A model generated the notes under the pieces. It saw nothing but the letters and a program-made list of their open reading frames with translations, ran no database searches and was not told the origin of the DNA. Positions 16,805-26,664 of a stretch of DNA of 64,000 nt are shown here, piece by piece. Origin of the DNA: an uncultured Prevotella sp. (GTDB lineage: Bacteria > Bacteroidota > Bacteroidia > Bacteroidales > Bacteroidaceae); NCBI GenBank assembly GCA_900315775.1, contig ONAJ01000003.1, positions 19,202 through 83,201 on the forward strand, read 5' to 3'. Made by a program: the position numbers and the translations under genes. Positions within the stretch are counted from its first letter, which is position 1. Each line of letters starts with the position of its first letter.

Positions 16805-17752
16805 ATGACAAAGATAGCAAAACAACTGACTCAGCTCATAGGAAAAACTCCTCTGCTGGAACTGAATAAATTCTCTGCACAGAAAGGTCTTGAGAAACCT
16901 ATCGTCGCTAAGGTGGAATACTTTAACCCGGGCGGCAGCGTGAAAGACCGTATAGCACTCGCTATGATTGAGGATGCTGAAAAGAAGGGACTCTTGAAAC
17001 CCGGAGCAACAATCATTGAGCCGACAAGCGGTAACACGGGTGTAGGACTGGCATTAGTGTCGGCAGTGAAGGGATACAAACTTATCCTCACAATGCCGGA
17101 AACGATGAGCATAGAACGTCGGAACCTCGTGAAAGCCTACGGCGCTGAGGTGCGACTGACAAGCGGAAAAGACGGTATGCCGGGAGCTATACGTGCCGCA
17201 CAGGAGCTTCGTGACAGCATCCCGGGAAGTATCATACTGCAACAGTTTGAGAATGGTGCCAACCCAGAGAAACACTACCTGACAACAGGACAGGAAATAT
17301 GGGAAGACACTGACGGAAAGGTAGATATCTTCGTTGCAGGAGTAGGTACGGGCGGCACTATCTCGGGTGTCGCAAAAGCACTGAAGGAGAAGAATCCGGC
17401 AGTAAAGGTGATTGCGGTAGAACCGGCATCGTCACCAGTACTTAGCGGAGGACAGAGCGGACCTCATAAGATTCAGGGTATCGGAGCTGGCTTCGTGCCA
17501 AAGACTTACAGCAGCGAACTCATCGACGAGGTGCTGCCAGTAGAGAACGACCAGGCTATACTTACTGGCAGACAACTGGCACAACAGGAGGGTCTGCTGG
17601 TGGGAATATCTTCAGGAGCTGCCGCCTTCGCTGCTGCCGAAGTGGCTAAACGACCAGAAAATAAGGGCAAGAATATCGTCGTACTGCTGCCCGACACGGG
17701 TGAGCGATACCTCTCTACGGTACTCTACGCCTTCGAAGAATATCCTCTTTAG
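16805..17752 (+). CDS. cysK: Cysteine synthase A (O-acetylserine sulfhydrylase)
   Basis: 315 residues from ATG at 16805. The frame is open 27 codons further into metY, but homology starts at [17 protein letters not shown]. It forms cysteine from O-acetylserine and sulfide. NPGGSVKDR contains the PLP lysine, EPTSGNTG binds substrate, and [11 protein letters not shown] binds the PLP phosphate. Together with metY it lets sulfide flow into either cysteine or homocysteine. Confidence 0.95.
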   Translation: MTKIAKQLTQLIGKTPLLELNKFSAQKGLEKPIVAKVEYFNPGGSVKDRIALAMIEDAEKKGLLKPGATIIEPTSGNTGVGLALVSAVKGYKLILTMPETMSIERRNLVKAYGAEVRLTSGKDGMPGAIRAAQELRDSIPGSIILQQFENGANPEKHYLTTGQEIWEDTDGKVDIFVAGVGTGGTISGVAKALKEKNPAVKVIAVEPASSPVLSGGQSGPHKIQGIGAGFVPKTYSSELIDEVLPVENDQAILTGRQLAQQEGLLVGISSGAAAFAAAEVAKRPENKGKNIVVLLPDTGERYLSTVLYAFEEYPL

Positions 17753-17763
17753 TCATATAAAGT

Positions 17764-17778
17764 GTGACAAATTGTCAC
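17764..17778. promoter_or_regulatory. Short perfect palindrome ahead of dnaK
   Basis: GTGACAA, A, TTGTCAC. It lies 12 bp downstream of the cysK stop codon. A related GACA-ATAG-TGTC sits at 17840-17851. Possible operator pair. Confidence 0.4.
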
Positions 17779-17789
17779 TATTTCCCTTT

Positions 17790-17820
17790 GACGTGCCAGC
17801 GATTTTGTCGTTGGCACGTC
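17790..17820. promoter_or_regulatory. 13-bp inverted repeat overlapping the dnaK promoter
   Basis: The left arm is GACGTGCCAGCGA (17790-17802), the loop TTTTG (17803-17807), and the right arm (17808-17820) is complementary at 12 of 13 positions plus a G-T wobble. The loop contains the TTTG of a putative -33 element. It is not the CIRCE consensus. Either a terminator of cysK or a heat-shock operator. Confidence 0.6.
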
Positions 17821-17836
17821 GTTTGTTGTATGTTTG
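17804..17836 (+). promoter_or_regulatory. Putative dnaK promoter
   Basis: TTTG (17804-17807), a 21-bp spacer, then TATGTTTG (17829-17836). The start codon is 54 bp downstream. Confidence 0.55.
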
Positions 17837-17890
17837 GCAGACAATAGTGTCAGATAAATTGGAAAATAACAAATAAAAATAAATACAATT

Positions 17891-19807
17891 ATGGGAAAGA
17901 TTATTGGAATTGACTTAGGTACTACAAACAGCTGCGTTGCCGTATTCGAAGGTAACGAGCCAGTAGTAATCGCTAACAGCGAAGGAAAGCGTACTACTCC
18001 TTCTGTTGTGGGCTTCGTAGAGAACGGTGAACGTAAGGTGGGTGACCCTGCAAAGCGTCAGGCTATCACTAACCCGAAGAAGACTGTTTACTCTATCAAA
18101 CGTTTCATGGGTGAGAACTGGCAACAGACAGAAAAGGAAATCTCACGCGTACCTTATTCTGTTGTTAACGAGGGTGGATATCCACGCGTTGACATCGACG
18201 GACGTAAATATACTCCGCAGGAAATCTCGGCTATGGTGCTTCAGAAGATGAAGAAAACAGCTGAGGACTACCTCGGACAGGAGGTTACAGAGGCTGTAAT
18301 CACCGTTCCTGCATACTTCTCTGACTCTCAGCGTCAGGCTACTAAGGAAGCAGGACAGATTGCTGGTCTCGAGGTAAAGCGTATCGTTAACGAGCCTACT
18401 GCCGCAGCACTCGCATACGGCGTTGACAAGGCTAACAAGGATATGAAGATTGCAGTATTCGACCTCGGTGGCGGTACTTTCGATATCTCTATTCTTGAGT
18501 TCGGCGGCGGCGTGTTCGAGGTGCTCTCTACTAACGGTGATACTCACCTCGGTGGTGACGACTTCGACCAGGTAATCATCGACTGGCTCGTTCAGGAGTT
18601 TAAGAATGACGAGGGTGCTGATCTGACACAGGATCCTATGGCTATGCAGCGTCTGAAGGAGGCTGCCGAGAAGGCTAAGATTGAACTGTCAAGCTCTACA
18701 TCGACAGAGATTAACCTGCCTTACATCATGCCTGTAGGCGGTGTTCCAAAGCACCTCGTAAAGACTCTTACACGTGCTAAGTTCGAGCAGCTGGCACACG
18801 GACTTATCCAGGCTTGTCTGGCTCCTTGTCAGAAGGCTATGGCTGATGCCAAACTGTCAAATGCTGATATCGACGAGGTTATCCTCGTAGGTGGTTCAAG
18901 CCGTATCCCTGCTGTTCAGGAACTGGTAAAGAACTACTTCGGCAAAGAGCCTTCTAAGGGCGTTAACCCCGACGAGGTGGTAGCCGTTGGCGCTTCTATC
19001 CAGGGTGCTATCCTTAATAAAGAAGGTGGCGTAGGCGACATCGTACTTCTAGACGTTACTCCTCTGACACTTGGTATCGAGACAATGGGTGGCGTAATGA
19101 CAAAGCTCATCGAGGCTAACACTACTATTCCTTGCAAGAAGAGCGAGACATTCTCTACCGCTGCTGACAACCAGACGGAGGTTACTATCCACGTACTGCA
19201 GGGCGAGCGCCCAATGGCGGCACAGAACAAGTCTATCGGTCAGTTCAACCTGACAGGTATCGCTCCAGCACGTCGTGGTATTCCACAGATCGAGGTAACA
19301 TTCGATATCGACGCTAACGGTATCCTCAAGGTTTCTGCTAAGGATAAGGCTACAGGTAAGGAGCAGGCTATCCGCATCGAGGCTTCATCGGGCTTGTCAC
19401 AGGACGAGATCAACCGCATGAAGGCAGAGGCTGAGCAGAACGCAGAGAACGATAAGAAGGAGCGCGAACGCGTAGATAAGATGAACCAGGCTGACTCTAT
19501 GATCTTCCAGACCGAGAACCAGCTCAAGGAACTCGGCGACAAGCTCCCAGCAGAGCACAAACCTGCCATCGAGAACGCACTCCAGCAGCTGAAGGATGCT
19601 CACAAGGCTGGCGACATCGCTGCCATCGACAACGCTATGAATTCCCTCAACCAGGCTTGGCAGACTGCATCACAGCAGATGTATCAGGGCGCTCAGGCTG
19701 GTCCTCAGCCAGGACAAGGCAACCCATTCAACGGTCAGCAGCAGGCTGGTGGCAACACCTCAAACGACGAGACAATACAAGACGCCGACTTCGAGGAGGT
19801 TAAGTAA
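17891..19807 (+). CDS. dnaK: Molecular chaperone DnaK (Hsp70)
   Basis: 638 residues. The ATPase domain begins with [33 protein letters not shown] and [11 protein letters not shown] are the phosphate and adenosine motifs. The substrate-binding domain follows the [11 protein letters not shown] linker, and a Gln/Gly-rich tail ends in a DADFEEVK-type sequence close to the usual EEVD-like end. It works with DnaJ and GrpE, neither of which is in the window, so dnaK appears monocistronic between its promoter and the hairpin terminator at 19827. Confidence 0.98.
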   Translation: MGKIIGIDLGTTNSCVAVFEGNEPVVIANSEGKRTTPSVVGFVENGERKVGDPAKRQAITNPKKTVYSIKRFMGENWQQTEKEISRVPYSVVNEGGYPRVDIDGRKYTPQEISAMVLQKMKKTAEDYLGQEVTEAVITVPAYFSDSQRQATKEAGQIAGLEVKRIVNEPTAAALAYGVDKANKDMKIAVFDLGGGTFDISILEFGGGVFEVLSTNGDTHLGGDDFDQVIIDWLVQEFKNDEGADLTQDPMAMQRLKEAAEKAKIELSSSTSTEINLPYIMPVGGVPKHLVKTLTRAKFEQLAHGLIQACLAPCQKAMADAKLSNADIDEVILVGGSSRIPAVQELVKNYFGKEPSKGVNPDEVVAVGASIQGAILNKEGGVGDIVLLDVTPLTLGIETMGGVMTKLIEANTTIPCKKSETFSTAADNQTEVTIHVLQGERPMAAQNKSIGQFNLTGIAPARRGIPQIEVTFDIDANGILKVSAKDKATGKEQAIRIEASSGLSQDEINRMKAEAEQNAENDKKERERVDKMNQADSMIFQTENQLKELGDKLPAEHKPAIENALQQLKDAHKAGDIAAIDNAMNSLNQAWQTASQQMYQGAQAGPQPGQGNPFNGQQQAGGNTSNDETIQDADFEEVK

Positions 19808-19826
19808 TATTAAAGTATTATCAGAT

Positions 19827-19867
19827 AAAAATCGTGCAGACCAGTTGCGGTCTGCACGATTTTTTTT
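19827..19867. terminator. Strong intrinsic terminator, probably bidirectional
   Basis: ATCGTGCAGACC (19831-19842) pairs with GGTCTGCACGAT (19849-19860), flanked by A-tracts and T-tracts. It ends dnaK on the plus strand and the phosphoesterase gene on the minus strand. Confidence 0.9.
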
Positions 19868-19872
19868 GAATG

Positions 19873-21435
19873 CTATCGACCTACACGCAATACAGCGTTG
19901 AGGTCGTCAGTTCTGCTGTTCAATCTCTTATCGGAGGCATTATACTGGTTGATATCTGTCAATATACTCTTTAATCCCGGCTCTAATCGCATTTTGTATA
20001 TGGTATTGAAGGTCGTGATAAGAAGTTCTGTCTGTATATTATGTAAGCCAACCGTTGCCGCCCTGTCACGCAGCATCTTTTCCATACTGCTCTTCAACTG
20101 GTTTTCCAGCCCTGCTGATTCTGGATTCTTCCACTCATTGCCCTCGTTAAGAATCATAAACGCCTTGGTAAACGGATCGCCGACATAATTTATCAGAATG
20201 TCAGTCGTTTCTTCGGGCGTTTCAGGAAGGAATTCCCGTGTTAAGCCCAAAATGGCAAGCGTATTACGATATTTGTCTATGCTACTCCAAGATTCGTTGA
20301 TGTGCCAACCCAGTCCTCCTTTTAAATTGTCGTTGAGAAGTTTTTTGCACGTCGATTTCACGTCGCTCAGCGAAGGTATGGATGTAACGTATTCGGTATT
20401 GATCTGCCACTCCGTGAATTCATTGTTCACCTTGATTGTGCGCCACGGGTTAGGGTAAGAAATGACGGAACCTGTTGAAACGTCAACCAGACTGTCAGGC
20501 TGAGTTTCGTTTGTTATGGTGCGATACTGTGCAACGTCGTGCAAATGGGTATGTCCTGTAAATGCCATATGTATGCCGTGTTTCATCAGCTGCTTGCCTA
20601 CATTCTCGTAGTCCTCAATGATATAGGCGCTTTGCAAGGTTCCTTGGCCATCGTAGTGCTGTACGATGTTATGGTGTTGTACCAGCACAACTTGTTTTCC
20701 CTTGGCGCGTGCCTTGTCAGCCTCGTTCAGCATCCAAGTCAGCGTAGCCGGACGGATGCGACCTGACGTCTGGTTGTGATCTTTCTCGTCGCCCTTATCC
20801 AAGTAGAGATTCTCTTCATACTCGTTGGTATCGATGCACAGCAACACCAGTCCTTCAAGCGGTTCACAGACGAACGACAGCGAGGCAGGGTCTGTTGCGT
20901 ATGCCTGGTTGTAGCCGAAGTCAGCATACAGCTCTTTGAACTGCTCTGGCGATGTACGCTCTGCCGGACGCGTGTTGTCACCGTTGAAGTAATAGCCCTC
21001 AGGATTGTCAATGTCGTGATTTCCCGGCACCACTATTACCGGTATGCCGGCACTGCGCAGTTTTCCGAGAATACTCACCACCAGCTGGTGGCTCACCAGT
21101 TCTCCGTCTTTTGTCAGGTCTCCTGGGATGATGACAAGGTCAGGGTTACGCTGCAGCGTCTCTCCTACAAGATATTCCAGCACCTCGCCGCTGTATTCCA
21201 ACAGTTTGGGGTCCTGATTCAGATAATTTTCATATGCCGAACCTCTATTCTCCAGCAGTTGGGGAGCCATTACGTGGATATCGCTCATCACAATAATAGA
21301 CTTGAAGTTTGGGTCTTTGCCTGGAGGGTTGACTTCGCCGCTGGGATTGTCAGGCTCTCCAATGTCATCACTACAACTAGTCATACTCAAGCTGAGTGCC
21401 AGCAATATCATCAGCAAAAGATTTTTAGTCTTCAT
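19873..21435 (-). CDS. Metallophosphoesterase lipoprotein
   Basis: 520 residues from ATG at 21435 (MKTKNLLLM); an upstream Met seven codons earlier gives a less typical signal. The signal peptide ends in a lipobox (MTSC), so this is a lipoprotein of the cell envelope. The calcineurin-like phosphoesterase motifs are in order: SDIHV, GDLTKDGE, GNHDID, VQHHN, and GHTHLHD. The DUF-like C-terminal part (about 370-520) is helical. The substrate is unknown; nucleotides or phospholipid-linked phosphates are possible. Confidence 0.86.
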   Translation of the reverse strand: MKTKNLLLMILLALSLSMTSCSDDIGEPDNPSGEVNPPGKDPNFKSIIVMSDIHVMAPQLLENRGSAYENYLNQDPKLLEYSGEVLEYLVGETLQRNPDLVIIPGDLTKDGELVSHQLVVSILGKLRSAGIPVIVVPGNHDIDNPEGYYFNGDNTRPAERTSPEQFKELYADFGYNQAYATDPASLSFVCEPLEGLVLLCIDTNEYEENLYLDKGDEKDHNQTSGRIRPATLTWMLNEADKARAKGKQVVLVQHHNIVQHYDGQGTLQSAYIIEDYENVGKQLMKHGIHMAFTGHTHLHDVAQYRTITNETQPDSLVDVSTGSVISYPNPWRTIKVNNEFTEWQINTEYVTSIPSLSDVKSTCKKLLNDNLKGGLGWHINESWSSIDKYRNTLAILGLTREFLPETPEETTDILINYVGDPFTKAFMILNEGNEWKNPESAGLENQLKSSMEKMLRDRAATVGLHNIQTELLITTFNTIYKMRLEPGLKSILTDINQYNASDKRLNSRTDDLNAVLRVGR

Positions 21436-21611
21436 AATATCTTTTTTAGGGTTCAAGTTTTAAGTTTCGCATTCGCTCAACTACTTCAGTTGAGTTATAC
21501 CTTATTATATAATATGCCTACAAAATTAGTAATTTTTCCACAATAATAAAGAATGAAAACAATTTTTTAAATCATCTTTATACCTTTTTCTTCACTTTTT
21601 TATTAGATGTT

Positions 21612-22226
21612 TTATCTCTCGTCTATAACCTTACAGTGTTTATATTTCTCTTTCGGAAAAACGAATATACTCTCGTCAGTAATTCCCGGGTTGTAATTAG
21701 TAAGATACAGATTTGCCCAGAAGAAGCTTACTTTGATACGCAGACGTTTAGGGTGGCGTGTTTTGTTGTCAAGAAACACATGTATCTCCTTCATTCCTTT
21801 ATGTCCGGGCTTCAGCTTCAGGAAAAGGCGATAATCGCCGTTATCTTCTTTCTTAACGCTGTATGTGTAGTCGTCGGGGGTGAAGTTGAACTTCTGTTTC
21901 AGTTTGTCCTTCTTGTCATTTGGGTCGTGAAGCTTTATGACGTCATCCTTTATGAGGTACTCATACTTTATTACTCCGTCATTCCACTTGATATTCTTCT
22001 TTGACACCTCCTTCTTCATCTTTCCCTTATACCAAGCATCGCCCTCAGTACTGTAAATGCCGAGAATACTTATCTTATAGTGGAAAGAGGCTCCCACATC
22101 ACCGAACATCTGGCTATACACACGTTCAAACATCTGACGAGCCTGACGTGCATTACTATTCTCCTGTGCGACAGTAGGCAGCAGGAAAAGTACCGACAAG
22201 AGAAAGAAAGAAATAAAACGTTTCAT
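21612..22226 (-). CDS. LolA-like outer-membrane lipoprotein carrier protein
   Basis: 204 residues from ATG at 22226 (MKRFISFFLL). It has a cleavable signal peptide (cleavage after VAQ, about residue 20) and no lipobox. The rest is a half-barrel of beta strands with many Lys/Asp residues, including FHYKISILGIYSTEGDAWYKGKMKKE, as in LolA/LppX-fold proteins. It presumably shuttles lipoproteins or lipids across the periplasm. It sits downstream of rpoC, beyond a hairpin. Confidence 0.65.
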   Translation of the reverse strand: MKRFISFFLLSVLFLLPTVAQENSNARQARQMFERVYSQMFGDVGASFHYKISILGIYSTEGDAWYKGKMKKEVSKKNIKWNDGVIKYEYLIKDDVIKLHDPNDKKDKLKQKFNFTPDDYTYSVKKEDNGDYRLFLKLKPGHKGMKEIHVFLDNKTRHPKRLRIKVSFFWANLYLTNYNPGITDESIFVFPKEKYKHCKVIDER

Positions 22227-22236
22227 GTAAGAAAAG

Positions 22237-22269
22237 AAACAGGGCAATACCCTTGGGCATGCCCTGTTT
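22237..22269 (-). terminator. Terminator of the rpoBC operon
   Basis: AAACAGGGC and GCCCTGTTT form a 9-bp stem. On the minus strand the stem is followed by CTTTTCTTAC, a moderate U-tract, 20 bp after the rpoC stop. Confidence 0.7.
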
Positions 22270-22288
22270 GAATAGTTTGTTATTTTAC

Positions 22289-25200
22289 TTATTCTTCAAC
22301 AAGACTCTCTTGGGTTGAGAAGTCAAGCACATTCTTCTTATTTGCCATAATGCGCTCATACTCTTCCTTTGAGCCAACAATAAGCTTCTCGAACTCACGC
22401 TGACCAGTACCAGCAGGGATAAGGTGTCCGCAGATAACGTTCTCCTTCATTCCCTCAAGGTTGTCAACCTTACCCTTGATAGCAGCCTCATTGAGCACCT
22501 TCGTTGTTTCCTGGAAGGAAGCAGCACTAATGAAGCTCTTTGTCTGGAGGGCTGCACGGGTAATACCTTGCAGAATCTGAGTTGATGTTGCTGGAACAGC
22601 ATCACGAACCTGTACGGTACGCAGGTCACGACGCTTCAGTGATGAGTTCTCGTCGCGCAGTTTACGAACAGAGATTATCTGACCAGCCTGGAGTGTTTCA
22701 GAGTCACCAGGGTTAGTAACGACTTTCTTACCCCAAATGCGGTCGTTCTCCTCGAAGAAGTCAAGTTTGTCAACGATATCCTGCTCAAGGAATGTTGTAT
22801 CACCTGGTTCTACGATTTGTACTTTACGCATCATCTGACGTACGATAATCTCGAAGTGCTTATCGTTAATCTTCACACCCTGCAGACGATAAACGTCCTG
22901 TACCTCGTTAACGATGTACTCCTGAACGGCGGTAGGACCCTTGATAGCAAGGATGTCATTAGGAGTAATAACACCGTCAGAGAGTGGTGTACCTGCACGT
23001 ACAGCATCGTGCTCCTGAACAAGAATCTGCTTAGAGAGCGATACGAGGTACTTACGCTGGTCGCCAGTCTTCGAGGTTACGATGATCTCACGATTACCAC
23101 GTTTTACCTTACCCATTGTTACCTCACCGTCGATTTCGCTAACGACAGCAGGGTTAGATGGGTTACGAGCCTCGAAGAGCTCCGTAACACGTGGGAGACC
23201 ACCGGTAATATCGCCTGCCTTACCAACGGCACGAGGAATCTTAACAAGTGTAGTACCTGTCTTGACTTCCTGTCCATCCTCTACAACAACGTGTCCACCC
23301 ACAGGGAAGATGTATGTTCCAACAACTTCACCGTTAGCGTCAACGATGTCGCAGGTAGGCACCTTAGACTTATCCTTAGACTCGGTGATAATCTTTTCAG
23401 TAAGACCTGTCGTCTCATCGGTCTCAGCCTTGTAGGTGATACCCTCTACAACGTCGCGGAACTTAAGTGTTCCAGCGTACTCTGTAACGATGACAGCGTT
23501 GAATGGGTCCCAACGAGCTATTACATCGCCCTTCTTAACCTTCTCACCGTGCTTGAAGTAGAGTGAAGAACCATAAGGAACGTTGACTGTTGAAAGGACA
23601 ATCTTTGTATTTGCATCGATGAAGCGAACCTCAGAAAGACGGCTTACTACCATCTCGCAGTTTACTTCGCCTGTCTCGTTCTCCTCAACGAAAGGAACGG
23701 TACGAAGCTCGTCAAACTCGATGATGCTATCGTGCTTAGCAACGATGCTTGCATTAGCGCTGGCGTTACCAGCGACACCACCGGCGTGGAACGTACGAAG
23801 TGTAAGCTGTGTACCTGGCTCACCGATAGCCTGTGCTGCGATGACTCCGACAGCCTCACCCTTTTGTACCATACGCTGTGTTGCGAGGTTACGTCCGTAA
23901 CACTTCATGCAGACACCCTTCTTAGACTCACAGGTAAGCACAGAACGTATTTCAACACTCTCGATAGGAGAATCCTCGATGATACGTGCTATAGGCTCTG
24001 TTATCTCCTCGCCGGCAGCAACGATAAGTTCTCCCGTCGTAGGATGTATAATATCGTGAACAGAAACACGACCAAGGATACGCTCATAGAGTGATGCGAT
24101 AGTCTCGTCGCCATTCTTCAGTGCTGTACAAACGAGTCCGCGGAGTGTTCCACAGTCTTCCTCGTTGATGATGACATCGTGAGAAACGTCAACAAGACGA
24201 CGTGTCAGATAACCAGCATCCGCAGTCTTCATAGCGGTATCGGCAAGACCCTTACGAGCACCGTGAGTAGAGATAAAGTACTCGAGCACTGACATTCCTT
24301 CCTTGAAGTTAGAAAGAATTGGGTTCTCAATAATCTGGTTACCCTCGGCACCCGTCTTCTGTGGTTTAGCCATCAGACCACGCATACCTGCAAGCTGACG
24401 AATCTGGTCCTTAGAACCACGGGCTCCAGAGTCAAGCATCATATAGACAGCGTTGAATCCCTGGTCAGCCTCAGTCATCTCCTTCATTAGGACATCACCC
24501 AGACGGTTGTTAACGTGCGTCCAAGCGTCGATAACCTGGTTGTAACGCTCCTTATCGGTGATGAATCCCATGTTATAGTTGTCGGTGATAGCCTGGATTT
24601 CCTGGTTACCCTTCTCAACGAGTTCCTCTTTCTCCTTAGGAATGATGATGTCGTCGAGGTTGAATGACAGACCTGCGAGGTATGCCATACGATAACCGAG
24701 GTTCTTAATACCATCAAGGAACTCACAAGCGCGAGCGAAACCAACCTGCTTGATAACGTTGGCGATGATGTCGCGGAGTGACTTCTTAGAAATAACGGTA
24801 TTGATGAAGCCTACCTCCTCAGGGATGATGCCATTAACGATGACACGACCCACAGAAGTTTCTACCATCTTATCAACCAGTTTACCATTCTCATCGAGGT
24901 CCTTAACAACAACCTTCACCTGAGCGTGGAGATCACACTTGCCCTCGTTGTGGGCTATGATAGCCTCCTCGGGACCGTAGAATGTGAGTCCCTCGCCCTT
25001 TGCTCCCGGACGTATCTTTGTAATATAGTAAAGACCGAGCACCATATCCTGAGAAGGAACGGTGATAGGAGCGCCATTGGCTGGGTTAAGAATATTGTGA
25101 CTCTGAAGCATCAGTATCTGAGCCTCGAGAATAGCCTCGTTAGACAATGGGAGGTGAACAGCCATCTGGTCACCGTCGAAGTCGGCGTTGAACGCTGTAC

Positions 25201-26623
25201 ATGCCAGCGGGTGCAACTGAATAGCCTTACCCTCGATGAGTTTTGGCTGGAAAGCCTGAATACCCAGACGGTGCAGTGTAGGAGCACGGTTCAAGAGTAC
25301 CGGATGACCCTTCATAACGTTCTCCAGGATATCCCAGATGATTGGCTCACGACGGTCAACAATCTTCTTTGCCGACTTGACAGTCTTTACGATACCGCGC
25401 TCTATGAGCTTACGTATAACGAACGGTTTGTAAAGCTCGGCAGCCATAAGTTTTGGCAGACCGCACTCACCCATCTTCAGTTCTGGACCTACGACGATTA
25501 CAGAACGTGCAGAGTAGTCAACACGCTTACCGAGGAGGTTCTGACGGAAACGTCCTTGCTTACCTTTCAGAGAGTCTGACAGAGACTTCAAAGGACGGTT
25601 TGACTCACTCTTTACAGCACTTGCCTTACGTGAGTTGTCGAACAATGAATCGACAGCCTCCTGCAACATACGCTTCTCGTTACGAAGAATAACCTCAGGA
25701 GCCTTAATCTCCACGAGTCTCTTCAGACGGTTGTTACGTATGATTACACGACGGTAGAGGTCGTTGAGGTCTGATGTCGCGAAACGACCACCATCCAGTG
25801 GTACGAGAGGACGCAACTCTGGAGGAGTAACGGGAACGACCTTGAGAATCATCCACTCAGGACGGTTTATTTCCTTGCTTGCGCGGAATGACTCTACTAC
25901 CTGCAGACGCTTCAGCGCCTCAGTCTTACGCTGCTGTGAAGAGTCGCTGTTAGCGCGGTCACGCAGCTCGTAGCTTAGTGCATCGAGGTCGATGTCAACC
26001 AGCAGGTCGTAGATAGCTTCAGCACCCATCTTGGCAACGAACTTCTTCGGGTCGTTATCCTCGAGGAGCTCATTGTCCTTTGGCAGGTTGTCAACTATCT
26101 CTATATACTCATCCTCTGAAAGGAGGTCATACTTGTGTGAACCGTTTACCTCAACGCCTTCAGCGTCCTTCTTGCCGGCCATAACACCAGGATTAACAAC
26201 GATGTAGCGCTCGTAGTAGATTACTGCATCGAGTTTCTTGGTTGGAAGACCCAGAAGGTAACCAATCTTGTTAGGCAGTGAGCGGAAGTACCAGATGTGA
26301 GCTACGGGCACAACGAGGTTGATGTGACCTGTGCGCTCACGACGTACCTTCTTCTCAGTAACCTCTACACCGCATCGGTCGCAGAAGATGCCCTTATAGC
26401 GTATGCGCTTGTACTTGCCGCAGGCACACTCATAGTCCTTTGTAGGACCGAAGATGCGCTCGCAGAACAGACCGTCGCGCTCTGGCTTATAGGTACGGTA
26501 GTTAATGGTCTCTGGTTTGGTAACCTCACCACGACTTTCCTTAAGTATCTCCTCTGGTGATGCTAAGCCTATCGTGATCTTGGTAAAGTTACTCTTTATC
26601 TTTGATTCTTTCTTGAAAGCCAT
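22289..26623 (-). CDS. rpoC: RNA polymerase beta' subunit
   Basis: 1444 residues. The N-terminal zinc finger ([20 protein letters not shown]), the catalytic NADFDGD with three metal-binding Asp, the trigger-loop region ([18 protein letters not shown]) and the second zinc site ([16 protein letters not shown]) are all present. It is about 40 residues longer than the E. coli protein, normal for Bacteroidetes. It follows rpoB after a 41-bp gap made of AATTATCAA-like repeat sequence. Confidence 0.99.
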   Translation of the reverse strand: MAFKKESKIKSNFTKITIGLASPEEILKESRGEVTKPETINYRTYKPERDGLFCERIFGPTKDYECACGKYKRIRYKGIFCDRCGVEVTEKKVRRERTGHINLVVPVAHIWYFRSLPNKIGYLLGLPTKKLDAVIYYERYIVVNPGVMAGKKDAEGVEVNGSHKYDLLSEDEYIEIVDNLPKDNELLEDNDPKKFVAKMGAEAIYDLLVDIDLDALSYELRDRANSDSSQQRKTEALKRLQVVESFRASKEINRPEWMILKVVPVTPPELRPLVPLDGGRFATSDLNDLYRRVIIRNNRLKRLVEIKAPEVILRNEKRMLQEAVDSLFDNSRKASAVKSESNRPLKSLSDSLKGKQGRFRQNLLGKRVDYSARSVIVVGPELKMGECGLPKLMAAELYKPFVIRKLIERGIVKTVKSAKKIVDRREPIIWDILENVMKGHPVLLNRAPTLHRLGIQAFQPKLIEGKAIQLHPLACTAFNADFDGDQMAVHLPLSNEAILEAQILMLQSHNILNPANGAPITVPSQDMVLGLYYITKIRPGAKGEGLTFYGPEEAIIAHNEGKCDLHAQVKVVVKDLDENGKLVDKMVETSVGRVIVNGIIPEEVGFINTVISKKSLRDIIANVIKQVGFARACEFLDGIKNLGYRMAYLAGLSFNLDDIIIPKEKEELVEKGNQEIQAITDNYNMGFITDKERYNQVIDAWTHVNNRLGDVLMKEMTEADQGFNAVYMMLDSGARGSKDQIRQLAGMRGLMAKPQKTGAEGNQIIENPILSNFKEGMSVLEYFISTHGARKGLADTAMKTADAGYLTRRLVDVSHDVIINEEDCGTLRGLVCTALKNGDETIASLYERILGRVSVHDIIHPTTGELIVAAGEEITEPIARIIEDSPIESVEIRSVLTCESKKGVCMKCYGRNLATQRMVQKGEAVGVIAAQAIGEPGTQLTLRTFHAGGVAGNASANASIVAKHDSIIEFDELRTVPFVEENETGEVNCEMVVSRLSEVRFIDANTKIVLSTVNVPYGSSLYFKHGEKVKKGDVIARWDPFNAVIVTEYAGTLKFRDVVEGITYKAETDETTGLTEKIITESKDKSKVPTCDIVDANGEVVGTYIFPVGGHVVVEDGQEVKTGTTLVKIPRAVGKAGDITGGLPRVTELFEARNPSNPAVVSEIDGEVTMGKVKRGNREIIVTSKTGDQRKYLVSLSKQILVQEHDAVRAGTPLSDGVITPNDILAIKGPTAVQEYIVNEVQDVYRLQGVKINDKHFEIIVRQMMRKVQIVEPGDTTFLEQDIVDKLDFFEENDRIWGKKVVTNPGDSETLQAGQIISVRKLRDENSSLKRRDLRTVQVRDAVPATSTQILQGITRAALQTKSFISAASFQETTKVLNEAAIKGKVDNLEGMKENVICGHLIPAGTGQREFEKLIVGSKEEYERIMANKKNVLDFSTQESLVEE

Positions 26624-26664
26624 ATTTCAAATTATCAATATTCAATTATCAATTTCCTATTCTC
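26624..26664. repeat. AT-rich repeat filling the rpoB-rpoC gap
   Basis: Reiterated ATTATCAATATTCAATTATCAATT-like words. It resembles the degenerate extragenic repeats elsewhere in this window. No terminator is visible. Confidence 0.4.

Noticed and set aside
17764-17820. CIRCE element for HrcA before dnaK
   Set aside because: The consensus TTAGCACTC...GAGTGCTAA is absent; the inverted repeats here have different arms.
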